Positions 1-8,476 of a DNA stretch of 64,000 bases are shown here, one piece after another (positions within the stretch are counted from its first letter, which is position 1; each line of letters starts with the position of its first letter). The stretch is from NCBI GenBank assembly GCA_963749415.1, contig CAVVMG010000001.1, positions 2,542,001-2,606,000 on the forward strand, read 5' to 3'. Below the pieces are notes generated by a model. The model had not been told where the DNA came from, did not search any database, and saw only the letters and a list, made by a program, of their open reading frames with translations. This stretch comes from JALYNX01 sp963749415 (GTDB lineage: Bacteria > Actinomycetota > Acidimicrobiia > Spongiisociales > ZC4RG35). The position numbers and the translations under genes were made by a program.

Positions 1-1071
1 AGCGGCCAAAAGGCCGCGCCCGGGACCGTCGAAGAGAGCGAGCACTCCATCACCCGTGTTCTTGACCAGGCGACCGCCGTGTCGGGCGATCAGATCACTC
101 GAAACGTGATCATGAAGTTGCAAGAGGCTCATCCACCGGGCATCGCCGCTTGCCTGGGCACGTTCGGTCGAGGCGACGATGTCTGTGAACAGGATCGTGG
201 CCATCAGGCGCTCCGCAGCCCGGCGCTCGACCGCCAGCGGCTCGATCTCCGTGAGGAAACCGGTGATGGCGTCGATCAATGGATCGGTGTGGTCGAAGAA
301 GAGATCGGCATCCCCTCCGGGGACTTCGACGTACCGGGCGCCGGGGATGTGCTCGGCCACAAACCGGTCGAGCTCCGCGGGTGCCCAGCGAAACTCGCGG
401 CGATGGATGACAACCGTGGGCACCAGGATCGACGGAAGCAGATCACGGACGTCGGTTTCCGCCATGGCCTTCGAGTAAGCAAGCATGGCAGTGGGCGTGG
501 CCATCGACCGCATATATCTCCGACCCCATTGCAGGTATCTCTCATCGGAGGCCCGACTGGGAAAGGACATTCCGATGAGTGTGTCGAGGTCCCAGGCGGA
601 CATCGTCTGGGACCAGCCGGAGAGAGTTTCCTCGTCGAGCCCAATCGGGTAATCGACGTCCTGACGTGACCTCGCCGGTGAGTGCATGAGGATGAGGCCG
701 GCAACAAGCTCGGGCGCGGTGGCTGCACCGAACATCGCCGGCGGCCCGCCGTCCTGCACCCCCAAGATGACCGCGCGCTCGCTCTCGGCAGCGTCCATGA
801 CCGCATGGATCTCCGCCCAGCGGCTCTCTAGCGGGGGCAAGGCGTCGAGCGGGACCGCATCCGACCACCCCGTGCCCAGCCGGTCGAACATGATCAGTCG
901 GCAGAAAGCGGCCAATCGCAGGTAGGGGGCACAGGTCTCGGGCATCGCCCAGATCGCGTCGAGGGTGGAGAACGAGCCACGGCTGATCACCAGATCGAGC
1001 GGCCCCTCCCCTAGGACCTGATAGGCGATGCGGTCGTTGCCGAGTCGGGCGTACCGCGTCTCCGTTTCCAT
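1..1071 (-). CDS. alpha/beta-hydrolase fold fused to class III nucleotide cyclase (partial)
   Basis: The left window edge cuts this gene; 357 codons are visible. Residues about 1-275 are an alpha/beta-hydrolase fold, with FDRLGTGWSD as the conserved FDRxGxGxSD strand. The nucleophile elbow reads GVQDGG where active relatives have GxSxGG, so the serine is replaced and this domain probably senses or binds rather than hydrolyses. From about residue 290 a class III adenylate/guanylate cyclase domain begins, with ILFTDIVAST (first metal Asp) and KNTGDGVLALF (second metal Asp); its C-terminal part lies outside the window. The ATG start is supported by TACACT at 1080-1085, 8 nt upstream, with no ribosome binding site (leaderless pattern). 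Hydrolase-cyclase fusions are known in actinobacteria; cAMP as product is the usual inference. Confidence 0.85.
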   Translation of the reverse strand, partial: METETRYARLGNDRIAYQVLGEGPLDLVISRGSFSTLDAIWAMPETCAPYLRLAAFCRLIMFDRLGTGWSDAVPLDALPPLESRWAEIHAVMDAAESERAVILGVQDGGPPAMFGAATAPELVAGLILMHSPARSRQDVDYPIGLDEETLSGWSQTMSAWDLDTLIGMSFPSRASDERYLQWGRRYMRSMATPTAMLAYSKAMAETDVRDLLPSILVPTVVIHRREFRWAPAELDRFVAEHIPGARYVEVPGGDADLFFDHTDPLIDAITGFLTEIEPLAVERRAAERLMATILFTDIVASTERAQASGDARWMSLLQLHDHVSSDLIARHGGRLVKNTGDGVLALFDGPGRGLLAA

Positions 1072-1120
1072 TGCCGGCGAGTGTAGGAAGCCGCGTGCCG
1101 GTACTCCCGAGCGGGAGTCG

Positions 1121-1783
1121 TCACTCCTCGTCCTGGTCCTTCTCCTCGAGGAAACGCTCGTACCGGGCCTGCTTGTCCTCGTCGCTCAGCGACCGAAAGG
1201 ACGACGTCGCCTTGGAGAGCCTGGCGAACATCTGCTGCGAACCAGACGCCGACTTGTCCCAGGTGGCGGTGTTGGCGGCCGAAAATCGCATCGAGGCCGC
1301 TTCGCTGAATGTTGCTTCGTCGACACCGAGAAAGGTGAACGCCCAGCCCCGGCCACGACGGGTCTCCACCAACCCGGCGACCGTCTTGAGGTCGAACTCC
1401 CGGCTGGCATTCTCGAATCCGTCGGTGACGATCAGCACCACCTGGTCCTCGATTGGCAGCCCGTCGTCGGCGCGAGCCAGGATTCCCTGATCGATGCGGG
1501 CAATCGTCCGGGCCACTGCGTCCAGCAACGGGGTGTTCCCTCGCGGGAGATATCGGGCTCCGTCGAGGTCGGGAGCGTCGGTGAGATCCTCACCATCGAT
1601 GAGGACCTCGAATGGATCCTGTCCATCGAACTGGATCAACGTGATTCGACCCCCGCCAGGGTGCTGACGCTGATCCGCCAGGAAGGTGTTGAAGCCGCCG
1701 ACGATGTCATCGGCGATGCTCGCCATCGAGCCGGATCGGTCGAGGACGACGGAGATGTGGATCGGGGTGGTGTGCTCACTCAT
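1121..1783 (-). CDS. von Willebrand factor A domain protein
   Basis: A 220-residue protein that is almost entirely one vWA domain. The metal-ion-dependent adhesion site is complete: DRSGSMAS (DxSxS) near residue 14, the Thr of GNTPLLDA, and the Asp of LIVTDGFENAS. The C terminus is charged and possibly helical (FLEEKDQDEE). There is no signal peptide, so a cytoplasmic role in protein interaction is likely; similar stand-alone proteins are called VWA or TerY-like proteins. I placed the start at the ATG giving MSEHTT because the reading frame upstream encodes non-conserved sequence. The macro-domain gene starts only 52 bp away on the opposite strand. Partner and function are unknown. Confidence 0.82.
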   Translation of the reverse strand: MSEHTTPIHISVVLDRSGSMASIADDIVGGFNTFLADQRQHPGGGRITLIQFDGQDPFEVLIDGEDLTDAPDLDGARYLPRGNTPLLDAVARTIARIDQGILARADDGLPIEDQVVLIVTDGFENASREFDLKTVAGLVETRRGRGWAFTFLGVDEATFSEAASMRFSAANTATWDKSASGSQQMFARLSKATSSFRSLSDEDKQARYERFLEEKDQDEE

Positions 1784-1835
1784 GCCCCCACGATGCCAAC
1801 CGGGTGTGACAAATTCTCTGGCGTACCCTCGAGGG

Positions 1836-2360
1836 GTGACCACGATCACGGTCATCCAGGGGGACATCACCGGCCTCCAGATCGACGCCATCGTCAATGC
1901 GGCCAACCCCAGCCTGATGGGAGGAGGTGGAGTCGACGGGGCGATCCACAGTGTCGGGGGTCAGTCGATCCTCGCCGAATGCCGGGAGATAGTCCGCAAG
2001 CACGGGCCGCTCCCTACCGGCGAGGCGGTGATCACCGGTGCCGGGCGGCTGCCCGCGCGACATGTGATTCACACCGTGGGCCCTATTTGGCACCGCGTCC
2101 GCCCTGAGGAGGCAGTCGACCGGCTCGCCTCCTGTTACCGCAACAGCCTCACTCTCGCCGCGAGCCATGAATGCATGACGGTGGCCTTTCCCAACATCTC
2201 GACCGGGGTCTACGGGTTCCCACTCCAACTCGCCGCAGTCACGGCAATCGAAGCCGTCACGGGGTGGGTAGCTGACCGGCCCGATGCCATCACCGAAGTG
2301 ACCTTTGTCTGCTTCGACCCGGAGAACTACGACCTCTATCGGGCCGAGCTCAGGTCATGA
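1836..2360 (+). CDS. macro domain protein (ADP-ribose / O-acetyl-ADP-ribose binding)
   Basis: A 174-residue stand-alone macro domain. Visible motifs are IVNAANPSLMGGGGVDGAIH (ADP-ribose binding loop with the catalytic-type Asn and Gly-rich segment) and FPNISTGVYGFPL (the second phosphate loop). Members of this MacroD/YmdB-like group remove acetyl or ADP-ribose groups from O-acetyl-ADP-ribose or modified proteins. The GTG start is placed by TACCCT at 1824-1829, exactly 6 nt upstream, and by full-domain length; upstream codons in this frame overlap the divergent vWA gene. Its stop overlaps the stop of the convergent GNAT gene in the sequence TCATGA. Confidence 0.9.
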   Translation: MTTITVIQGDITGLQIDAIVNAANPSLMGGGGVDGAIHSVGGQSILAECREIVRKHGPLPTGEAVITGAGRLPARHVIHTVGPIWHRVRPEEAVDRLASCYRNSLTLAASHECMTVAFPNISTGVYGFPLQLAAVTAIEAVTGWVADRPDAITEVTFVCFDPENYDLYRAELRS

Positions 2361-2972
2361 CCCGAGCCGCTTCCCCATCCACAGCACCTCGGGCTCCTCG
2401 GCCAGGGTGACAAATCCGAGGTGTGCATAGAAGCCGATGGCTCGGGTGTTTCGAGGATCGGCGCCGAGATGGACCCCGGGCACGGCTCGGGCGGCTAGGA
2501 CTGCGAGCAGCCGGTCCATCATCCCCGTCCCGACGCCCCGACCCTGCAACTCGGGGAGCAGATCGAGATGGAGATGTGCCGGATAGACGTTGACCATCGC
2601 TTCTGCGGCGCGGGGCGGGTGGTGGATCACCCGCATGAGCTGTTCGTCTCTGGTCGACGGGTGAGGCCCGGGATCCGGATAGCGGGCCCGCAGGGGCGGC
2701 CACCAACTCGCTTCACACTCGGCCTCGAAGCTGCGGGTGTCGAACGCCGCGAGCGCGTACCCAGAGGGGACATCGTTGGCGACCGCGGTGAGCCCGATTC
2801 CGCCCGGGAGCATGAGATAGGGGCCGACGTAGACCTCGCCGAGTAGCCGGGGATCATCGAAGAGCCCGGTGGCATCGGCGCCCGCGTCGCCTGTTCGCAA
2901 GCAGACCTCGTACAAGGCATCCAGATCGTCGGGTCGGGAGGGCCGGATTTCAGACAGAACGGGTTCAATCAC
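2355..2972 (-). CDS. GNAT family N-acetyltransferase
   Basis: About 205 residues with a GNAT fold. The acetyl-CoA pyrophosphate loop is visible as LPELQGRGVGTGMMDRLL, followed by a typical last strand, LGADPRNTRAIGFYAHLGFV. The N-terminal half (IRPSRPDDLDALYEVCLRTG) matches the usual start of such domains. Similar proteins are sometimes compared with the acetyltransferase half of O-GlcNAcase-like proteins, which would fit the divergent GH84 operon, but that is inference. The GTG start is chosen because TAGACT (2980-2985, minus strand) lies 7 nt upstream and because the domain begins right after it. Confidence 0.82.
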   Translation of the reverse strand: MIEPVLSEIRPSRPDDLDALYEVCLRTGDAGADATGLFDDPRLLGEVYVGPYLMLPGGIGLTAVANDVPSGYALAAFDTRSFEAECEASWWPPLRARYPDPGPHPSTRDEQLMRVIHHPPRAAEAMVNVYPAHLHLDLLPELQGRGVGTGMMDRLLAVLAARAVPGVHLGADPRNTRAIGFYAHLGFVTLAEEPEVLWMGKRLGS

Positions 2973-2979
2973 AGCAAGC

Positions 2980-3066
2980 AGTCTATAACTGCTATACCAC
3001 CTGACACGCGATTCTCCATGTTCTCTGGGAATCAGTTGGCATTGCGCCATACCAAAGCGGTATAGT
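2980..3066. promoter_or_regulatory. divergent promoter/operator between GNAT and the GntR operon
   Basis: Three copies of GKTATAG occur here: GTTATAGAC (2981-2989) and GGTATAGC (2991-2998) on the minus strand, and GGTATAGTC (3059-3067) on the plus strand. The last also forms the inverted repeat ATACC-AAAGC-GGTAT (3049-3063). TATAGT (3061-3066) can serve as the -10 box of the GntR gene and TAGACT (2980-2985, minus) as that of the GNAT gene. The GntR/HutC regulator encoded next door is the obvious candidate to bind here; binding is inferred. Confidence 0.5.
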
Positions 3067-3077
3067 CGCATTCGGTC

Positions 3078-3833
3078 ATGGTGACTCTCTCCTCCACCGA
3101 CGGCAGGACCAAGGGCGCGGGCGCAGTGCAGCGCCTTCGTCAATTGGTGGCATCACTCGATCCCGGGACGCGGATCCCGAGTGAAAGGGATCTTGCCGCG
3201 CGTTGGGGCATCGCACGAATGACGGCCCGCAAGGCGATCGAGACTCTGACCGTGGAGGGCCTCCTCGACCGGCGACCCGGATCGGGGACCTATGTAGCCC
3301 AGGTGCCGTATGCCAAGACACTCGGGTTGTCCTCCTTCACTGTCGACATGCAACGCCGGGGAATGACCCCGTCCAGCGAGGTGCTCGAATTCGAGCGCGT
3401 TCCCGCCGACGCCGCCACCGCCGCCAAACTCGAGATCGTCGAGGGCTCGGATGTCGTCTGTTTCACCAGGCTGCGACTCGCGGACGGCGAGCCGATTGCA
3501 GTTGAGACCACGTGGATTCCGGAACAGCTCGTCCCCGGGATGTCGGAGAGCGACCTGATCGGGTCGCTGTTCGAGACCCTGGCCCGCAAGTTCGGGATCA
3601 GTCTCGGGCAGGCATCGAGCGTCATCGACCCCGCGCTCGCCGACGCCCCAACTGCCTCCTGGCTTGGAATCGAGCCAAATGCGCCGTGTCTTCGGATTCA
3701 GATGGCCTATCTGGACACCCGACGCCGCCCGATCATGGCGGCCACCTGCCTCTATCGCGGCGACCGCTACCAACTTCAGGTGGTGCTCACCCCCGCCGCC
3801 TTCACCGATTCCACTCCGGGCAGGTCGCGGTGA
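3078..3833 (+). CDS. GntR family regulator, HutC/UTRA type
   Basis: A 251-residue repressor-type regulator and first gene of an eight-gene operon. Residues about 15-80 form a winged helix with the GntR signature (GTRIPSERDLAARWGIAR, then GLLDRRPGSGTYVA). Residues about 90-245 form a UTRA ligand-binding domain (LGLSSFTVDMQRRGMTPSSE; later PLY-like TCLYRGDRYQLQVV). DasR/NagR relatives bind amino-sugar phosphates, which fits the downstream GlcNAc-type genes. The ATG is 11 nt after a TATAGT box and has no clear ribosome binding site. Its stop overlaps the next start by 4 bp (GTGA), so translation is coupled. Autoregulation through the GKTATAG motifs upstream is likely. Confidence 0.9.
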   Translation: MVTLSSTDGRTKGAGAVQRLRQLVASLDPGTRIPSERDLAARWGIARMTARKAIETLTVEGLLDRRPGSGTYVAQVPYAKTLGLSSFTVDMQRRGMTPSSEVLEFERVPADAATAAKLEIVEGSDVVCFTRLRLADGEPIAVETTWIPEQLVPGMSESDLIGSLFETLARKFGISLGQASSVIDPALADAPTASWLGIEPNAPCLRIQMAYLDTRRRPIMAATCLYRGDRYQLQVVLTPAAFTDSTPGRSR

Positions 3834-4759
3834 GCGTCACGGTCGGAGTAGACGGCGGACAGTCCCAGATCCGGCTCCGGGTCTCCGATGGGTCCCCGGA
3901 GAAGACCGCCCCTGGCGTGAGCCACCTGGAAGCCGACGTGGTGTCGGCGATCGTGGAGAGTGTGGCCGCGATCTGGGATGGTCGGGAACCGGACGTCACC
4001 CGGCTCGTTGCCGGCCTCACCACCATCCCGGCCGAAGCAGACCATCGCGAGGCGATTGCCGCAGGGCTGGCCGCGGCAACCGGAGCACGGGAAGTTTGGG
4101 TGGGCGACGACAGCGTCACCGCGCACGCAGGAGCCCTCGATGGTGCTACCGGAATCGTCCTCTCCGTGGGCACCGGAGTGGCGTGTCTCGCCATCGACGC
4201 GGGGTCCGGGGCTCATCGCAGCTTCGACGGTGCGGGTTATCTGGTCGGAGACGAAGGTGGCGGCTTCTGGCTGGGGCGACACGGGATCAGAGCGGTCATC
4301 GCCGCCGACGAGGGCCGGGGGCCGCGCACCTCTCTGACCCGGGCGATCGCATCCAACTTGGGCCCGGTCGAAGGCATCGGAGTGCGAATTCACAACAACC
4401 CCCGAGCGGTAGACACCATCTCACAGGTGGCTCCGGTGGTGCTCGCCGAAGCGGCCGGCGGTGATCGGGTCGCCGGCTACATCGTGGAGAACGCCGCGTC
4501 TCATCTCGTGGACACCGCATCGGCCGCGATCCGGTTCCTCTCGCCCAATACCGACATAGTGGTCGCTCTGAGCGGCGGGCTGGTCTCTGATGCTCCGCGT
4601 CTCGCGGATCTCGTCATCGAGGGCCTCCACGGCAACCATCCTCAGGTCGAGGTTGGGATGGCGGGTGGCACCAGCCTCGACGGAGCTTCAGCCCTCGCCG
4701 GCGCAGGGTCGCCAGGCCCATATCAGGACTTGCTCACCATGTACCGGACTGAGCGATGA
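3830..4759 (+). CDS. BadF/BadG-type sugar kinase, probable N-acetylglucosamine kinase
   Basis: A 309-residue ASKHA-fold kinase of the BadF/BadG/BcrA/BcrD ATPase family. Residues VGVDGGQSQIRL form the first phosphate loop, IVLSVGTGVACLAID the second, and YLVGDEGGGFWLGRHG corresponds to the GDEGSG-type motif of GlcNAc kinases; VALSGGLV is the adenosine motif. The likely reaction is ATP-dependent phosphorylation of GlcNAc or a related amino sugar in the cytoplasm. The GTG start overlaps the preceding stop by 4 bp and the stop overlaps the next ATG by 4 bp, so it sits inside a coupled operon with SIS, GH84 and ABC transport genes, which strongly supports the amino-sugar role. Confidence 0.85.
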   Translation: MSVTVGVDGGQSQIRLRVSDGSPEKTAPGVSHLEADVVSAIVESVAAIWDGREPDVTRLVAGLTTIPAEADHREAIAAGLAAATGAREVWVGDDSVTAHAGALDGATGIVLSVGTGVACLAIDAGSGAHRSFDGAGYLVGDEGGGFWLGRHGIRAVIAADEGRGPRTSLTRAIASNLGPVEGIGVRIHNNPRAVDTISQVAPVVLAEAAGGDRVAGYIVENAASHLVDTASAAIRFLSPNTDIVVALSGGLVSDAPRLADLVIEGLHGNHPQVEVGMAGGTSLDGASALAGAGSPGPYQDLLTMYRTER

Positions 4760-5505
4760 TCGCCCCGGCCCCCTCGGCAGGCAGGCGTTATCTGTCCGGT
4801 GTGATCGGGATCCTGGAACAAATCTCCCGTGACCAGTGGCCGTACATCAGGACGGCTGCCGGGTTCGTCACCGACACCATTTCGAGTGGAGGCCTGGTCC
4901 ATGTGTTCGGGACCGGGCACTCTCACATGCTCGCCGAGGAACTGTTCTACAGGGCTGGTGGGTTGGCCGCCGCCAACCCGATCCTGGTCGAGTCCTTGAT
5001 GCTCCACGCCGGAGCGGAGAACAGCACCCAACTCGAGCGCCGGAGCGGGTTGGCGCGGAACATCCTTTCCGACCATCCCCTGGAGCCCGGAGACTCATTG
5101 ATCGTCGCTTCGAACTCCGGGGGCAACGCGGTGACCGAGGAATTGACCCAACTGGCGCGCGCCGCAGGCGCCCGCGTGATTGCGATCATCAGCCGCCGCC
5201 ATGCCGAGCACTCCTCAGAGGAGCGCGATGGGTCTCGACTGGTCGATCTCGCCCATGTGGTCATCGACAACCATGGTGAGATAGGCGATGCCAGCGTCGA
5301 GATCGAGGGGTTCGGGCGACGCGTCGGGGCGACCTCGACCGTCGCCGGCGCAGCCATCGTCAACGCGATCGTGGCCGAAGCGGTGGAGATGCTGATCGCC
5401 AGGGGGGAGGCGGCAGAGGTGTTCATGAGCAGCAACTTGGCCGAAGGCGATGCCGCCAACGCCGAGCTGCTCGCCAGGTACAAGGGGCGGGTGAAGGCAC
5501 TTTGA
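4756..5505 (+). CDS. SIS domain phosphosugar-binding protein (UPF0309-like)
   Basis: A 249-residue single-SIS-domain protein. The fold is marked by GGLVHVFGTGHSHMLAEEL, by DSLIVASNSGGNAVTEEL (the Ser-rich phosphosugar loop) and by VIAIISRRHA. It resembles the UPF0309/SIS_2 group, members of which lie next to amino-sugar kinases and hexosaminidases and whose exact reaction is unsettled; isomerisation or etherase chemistry on a phosphorylated N-acetylated sugar is plausible. No NagA deacetylase or NagB deaminase is present in this operon, so this protein may provide part of that route. The ATG overlaps the kinase stop and the TGA overlaps the GH84 TTG start, both by 4 bp. Confidence 0.83.
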   Translation: MIAPAPSAGRRYLSGVIGILEQISRDQWPYIRTAAGFVTDTISSGGLVHVFGTGHSHMLAEELFYRAGGLAAANPILVESLMLHAGAENSTQLERRSGLARNILSDHPLEPGDSLIVASNSGGNAVTEELTQLARAAGARVIAIISRRHAEHSSEERDGSRLVDLAHVVIDNHGEIGDASVEIEGFGRRVGATSTVAGAAIVNAIVAEAVEMLIARGEAAEVFMSSNLAEGDAANAELLARYKGRVKAL

Positions 5506-7127
5506 CCGTCACGCTTCGCTGGGAGTCGACTCCGAACGAGATCGGGCGCGAAGAGTTGGACGAGATGGCTCTCCAGGTCGGGCTCACTCCGGGCGAGGGG
5601 CCGGGAACCGACCTCGCCGTCTCGGTGCGCTGGTCCGGGGACCCGGACCTGAGCTACGACCCGGTCCATCGCCGCAGGACCGACGAGGCATATCTCGTCG
5701 AACTCGGAGCGACAACCGCTGATGCGATCGAGTTGACCGTGACCGGTACCCGATCGCTGCGGTGGGCACTCCTCGACCTGATCAGGCAGGCCCAGGGGGT
5801 TTGGCAACCAGGGAAACATCGGAGCAGCCCGGATTTCGCCGTGCGGGGGATCATCGAGGGCTTCTACGGGAGGCCGTGGAGTGACGAGGCGCGGCTCGAC
5901 ATGATCGACTTCGCGGCGAGAAACCGGTTCAACACCTTCTTGTACGCCCCCAAAGACGATCGATTCCTGCGCCGGGAGTGGCGCACCCCATTCGACGACA
6001 CCAGCCGGCTCCGACTCGAGGAGGTAGTGACCCGTTGCCTGTCTCGAGATATCGACGCCATGGTGGGAATCTCCCCCGGCCTGTCGATGCGCTACTCGAG
6101 CCGGGGTGACAGTGGGCTGCTCGCCGAGAAAATCGTCTCGATCATCGAGGCCGGCGCCACCCGGATCGCCCTTCTCTTCGACGACATCCCACCCACCCTG
6201 CAGCACCCAGAGGACATCGACGCCTTCCCCGACCTGGCCTCTGCCCACGCTCAGACCGCCAACCGGATTCATGACGTCGTCGGCCCTGATCTGCCGCTGG
6301 TGGTATGCCCCACGATCTACTGGGGGGCAGGTGACGAGGACTACATCAGCCGCCTCGGTGCGGAGCTCGATCCCAGGATCGATCTGTTCTGGACCGGGCG
6401 CGCCATCTGCTCCCCCGCCATCACCTCCGAGGAGGCGGCCCACTTCAGCCGGGTCAACCGCCGCCCACCTTTGTACTGGGACAACTACCCGGTGAACGAC
6501 GTGGCGATGAGCAACGAGATGCACATCGGGCCCTACCAGAACCGGGATTCCGTCCTCGACCGGTTCAGCCACGGGGTCATGGCCAACGCCATGGAGTACC
6601 CGGAAGCCTCCAAGATCGCCCTGGCCACGATCGCCGACTATCTATGGGACCCCGCCGGCTACGAGCCGGACCGGGCCTGGGAGGCCGCGGTGACCCAGGT
6701 GGCCGGTGACGCCGACTCGAAGGCGATGATGACGTTTGCCGACACCGTCCGTGCGAGTTGCCTGTCCGATCCCGAGCCCCAAGGCCTGACCAAGGCCCTG
6801 CAACGCCTGGCATTCCAGATCGAAGTCCAGGACAATGCTGCCGGCGCCGACCTCGCCGCTTTCGCCGCCGAGCTGACCGCCGCCGCCGAGCACCTCCTCG
6901 GCGATGACGTCGAGAACCAATCTCTGCAGGCGGAGTTGATGCCTTGGCTCCTCAAGTTCCGGCGCGGCGCCGAGGCAGTCGACGCCCTGGCCATCCATGC
7001 TGGAAACGGGAAGGTCTCCGACGACGGACGCACCGCAATTGCCGAGTTCCGCTCTCTATTGAGAAGCGATTCCCATCGAGTGTTCGGTGATGTGCTCGAC
7101 ATGGCACTCACCGATGTCATCACATGA
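5502..7127 (+). CDS. GH84 family beta-N-acetylglucosaminidase (O-GlcNAcase-like)
   Basis: A 541-residue glycoside hydrolase of family 84. Residues 1-112 look like the small N-terminal alpha/beta domain; the TIM barrel opens with GIIEGFYGRPWSDEARLDMI (117-135). The catalytic Asp pair is visible at 227-228 in ALLFDDIPP; family 84 uses substrate-assisted catalysis by such a pair. YWDNYPVND and FLYAPKDD are further barrel motifs. There is no signal peptide, so it should act on imported oligosaccharides or glycopeptides in the cytoplasm, consistent with the ABC transporter genes that follow. TTG start overlaps the previous stop (TTGA). The C-terminal 140 residues are helical and of unclear role. 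Confidence 0.9.
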   Translation: MTVTLRWESTPNEIGREELDEMALQVGLTPGEGPGTDLAVSVRWSGDPDLSYDPVHRRRTDEAYLVELGATTADAIELTVTGTRSLRWALLDLIRQAQGVWQPGKHRSSPDFAVRGIIEGFYGRPWSDEARLDMIDFAARNRFNTFLYAPKDDRFLRREWRTPFDDTSRLRLEEVVTRCLSRDIDAMVGISPGLSMRYSSRGDSGLLAEKIVSIIEAGATRIALLFDDIPPTLQHPEDIDAFPDLASAHAQTANRIHDVVGPDLPLVVCPTIYWGAGDEDYISRLGAELDPRIDLFWTGRAICSPAITSEEAAHFSRVNRRPPLYWDNYPVNDVAMSNEMHIGPYQNRDSVLDRFSHGVMANAMEYPEASKIALATIADYLWDPAGYEPDRAWEAAVTQVAGDADSKAMMTFADTVRASCLSDPEPQGLTKALQRLAFQIEVQDNAAGADLAAFAAELTAAAEHLLGDDVENQSLQAELMPWLLKFRRGAEAVDALAIHAGNGKVSDDGRTAIAEFRSLLRSDSHRVFGDVLDMALTDVIT

Positions 7128-7141
7128 AAGGAAAGAAAGAG

Positions 7142-8452
7142 ATGCACGAGAAGAGAAGGCGGTTCGGGTCTCTGATCGCCGCGACCGTGGCAGTGGCCCT
7201 GGTGCTCGCCGCCTGCGGTGATGATGGAGGCGAAGGCGCCACCACGACCGAGGTCACCGGCGGCACCGGAGCCGGCGAGGAAGTCACCCTGCGGGTTGCC
7301 ATGGGCTCGCCCGGCGAAGCGCAGATCGCGGTGTGGGAGGCGGCAGGGGCCGCTTTCGAGGAGGCCAACCCGGGAGTCAACGTGGAGTTCAACTTCCAGG
7401 ACGACGACCTGTACCAGACCATCGGCCTCCCCCAGCTGCTGAACGGTGGTGATGCTCCTGACATCTACTTCGAGTGGGCCGGGGCCCGCCTCCAGAGCCG
7501 GTACGAAGAGGGATTCGTCGCCGATATCACCGATGCCGTGGAGAACGGTGAATTGGGCTCCTACTTCGAAGAGGGTGCCTACAACGGGATGGTCATCGAT
7601 GGCAAGAACGTAATGGTTCCCGCCAACGCCGATGTCACCACCGTCTTCTGGTACAACACCGAGATCTTCGACTCGGTCGGGGTCAGCGTCCCCACGACCT
7701 GGGATGAGATGATCGACGTCTCGAATTCGATCAAGGAAGCCGGGATCACTCCGATCGCCATTGGCAACAAGGACCTGTGGCCGGTCGGCAACTGGACCTC
7801 GCACATGGTGTCCCGGGTGATGGGGGAAGACGCCTACGACCAGATGCTGAAGCAGGAGATCCCGATGGACGCTCCCGAGGTGGTCGCGGGGTTGGAGTAC
7901 GTGGCTCAGTTGGCGGAGGCAGGGATCGTCAACGAGAGCGCGAACGCCATCGACGACAACGAAGGCGCCCAGCTCTTCTTCCGGGGCGAGGCGGCGATGC
8001 ACCCGATCGGGAGCTGGCTGGTCTCTTGGGCGCTCGAAGAGGCACCGGATCTCCAGTTCGACTACTTCAACCTCCCGGAGATGTCCGGCGAGGGAGCCCA
8101 GGACTCGGTGATCGCAGTCGCCACCGGGTTCATCATCAACGAGCAGTCGGAGCACAAGGACCTGGCCATCGACTTCATGACCTTGTTCTCCTCACCCGAG
8201 TTCACCTCTCAGATGGTCGACGCCGGCGGCACCCCGCTCGCCAGCGGCGCCCTCGATCGCGAGGACATCGACTCCCGGGTGCTGAGCTTGATGGAGCTGA
8301 TGCAAGGGTCGAGCACACTGGTGGCACCGCCGGACACGGGCTACGACATTGCCGTGGCCGATGCCCTGTACGCCGCCGAGGCCGAGGTCCTGGGCGGGGT
8401 GAGCACACCTGCCGAAGCCGCAGCCGCGGCCCAGGCCAAGCTCGACCAATAG
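7142..8452 (+). CDS. ABC transporter sugar-binding lipoprotein (family 1)
   Basis: A 436-residue extracellular solute-binding protein. The N terminus MHEKRRRFG followed by a hydrophobic stretch and LVLAACGDD is a lipoprotein signal with the lipobox Cys, followed by a Gly/Thr-rich linker. The body has the family 1 pattern (VTLRVAMGSPGEAQIAVWEA, PDIYFEWAG, ANADVTTVFWYNTEIF, FFRGEAAMHPIGSW). I chose the second ATG because a purine-rich GGAAAG ribosome binding site precedes it; the upstream ATG at 7124 overlaps the GH84 stop but has no such site. It should capture the N-acetylhexosamine oligosaccharide for the two permeases encoded next. Confidence 0.9.
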   Translation: MHEKRRRFGSLIAATVAVALVLAACGDDGGEGATTTEVTGGTGAGEEVTLRVAMGSPGEAQIAVWEAAGAAFEEANPGVNVEFNFQDDDLYQTIGLPQLLNGGDAPDIYFEWAGARLQSRYEEGFVADITDAVENGELGSYFEEGAYNGMVIDGKNVMVPANADVTTVFWYNTEIFDSVGVSVPTTWDEMIDVSNSIKEAGITPIAIGNKDLWPVGNWTSHMVSRVMGEDAYDQMLKQEIPMDAPEVVAGLEYVAQLAEAGIVNESANAIDDNEGAQLFFRGEAAMHPIGSWLVSWALEEAPDLQFDYFNLPEMSGEGAQDSVIAVATGFIINEQSEHKDLAIDFMTLFSSPEFTSQMVDAGGTPLASGALDREDIDSRVLSLMELMQGSSTLVAPPDTGYDIAVADALYAAEAEVLGGVSTPAEAAAAAQAKLDQ

Positions 8453-8476
8453 CGGAAGCTCGGAGAAAGGGGCTGG

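Noticed and set aside
7124..7141. Earlier ATG of the sugar-binding lipoprotein overlapping the GH84 stop.
   Set aside because: The overlap fits the operon style, but there is no ribosome site before it while GGAAAG precedes the ATG at 7142.
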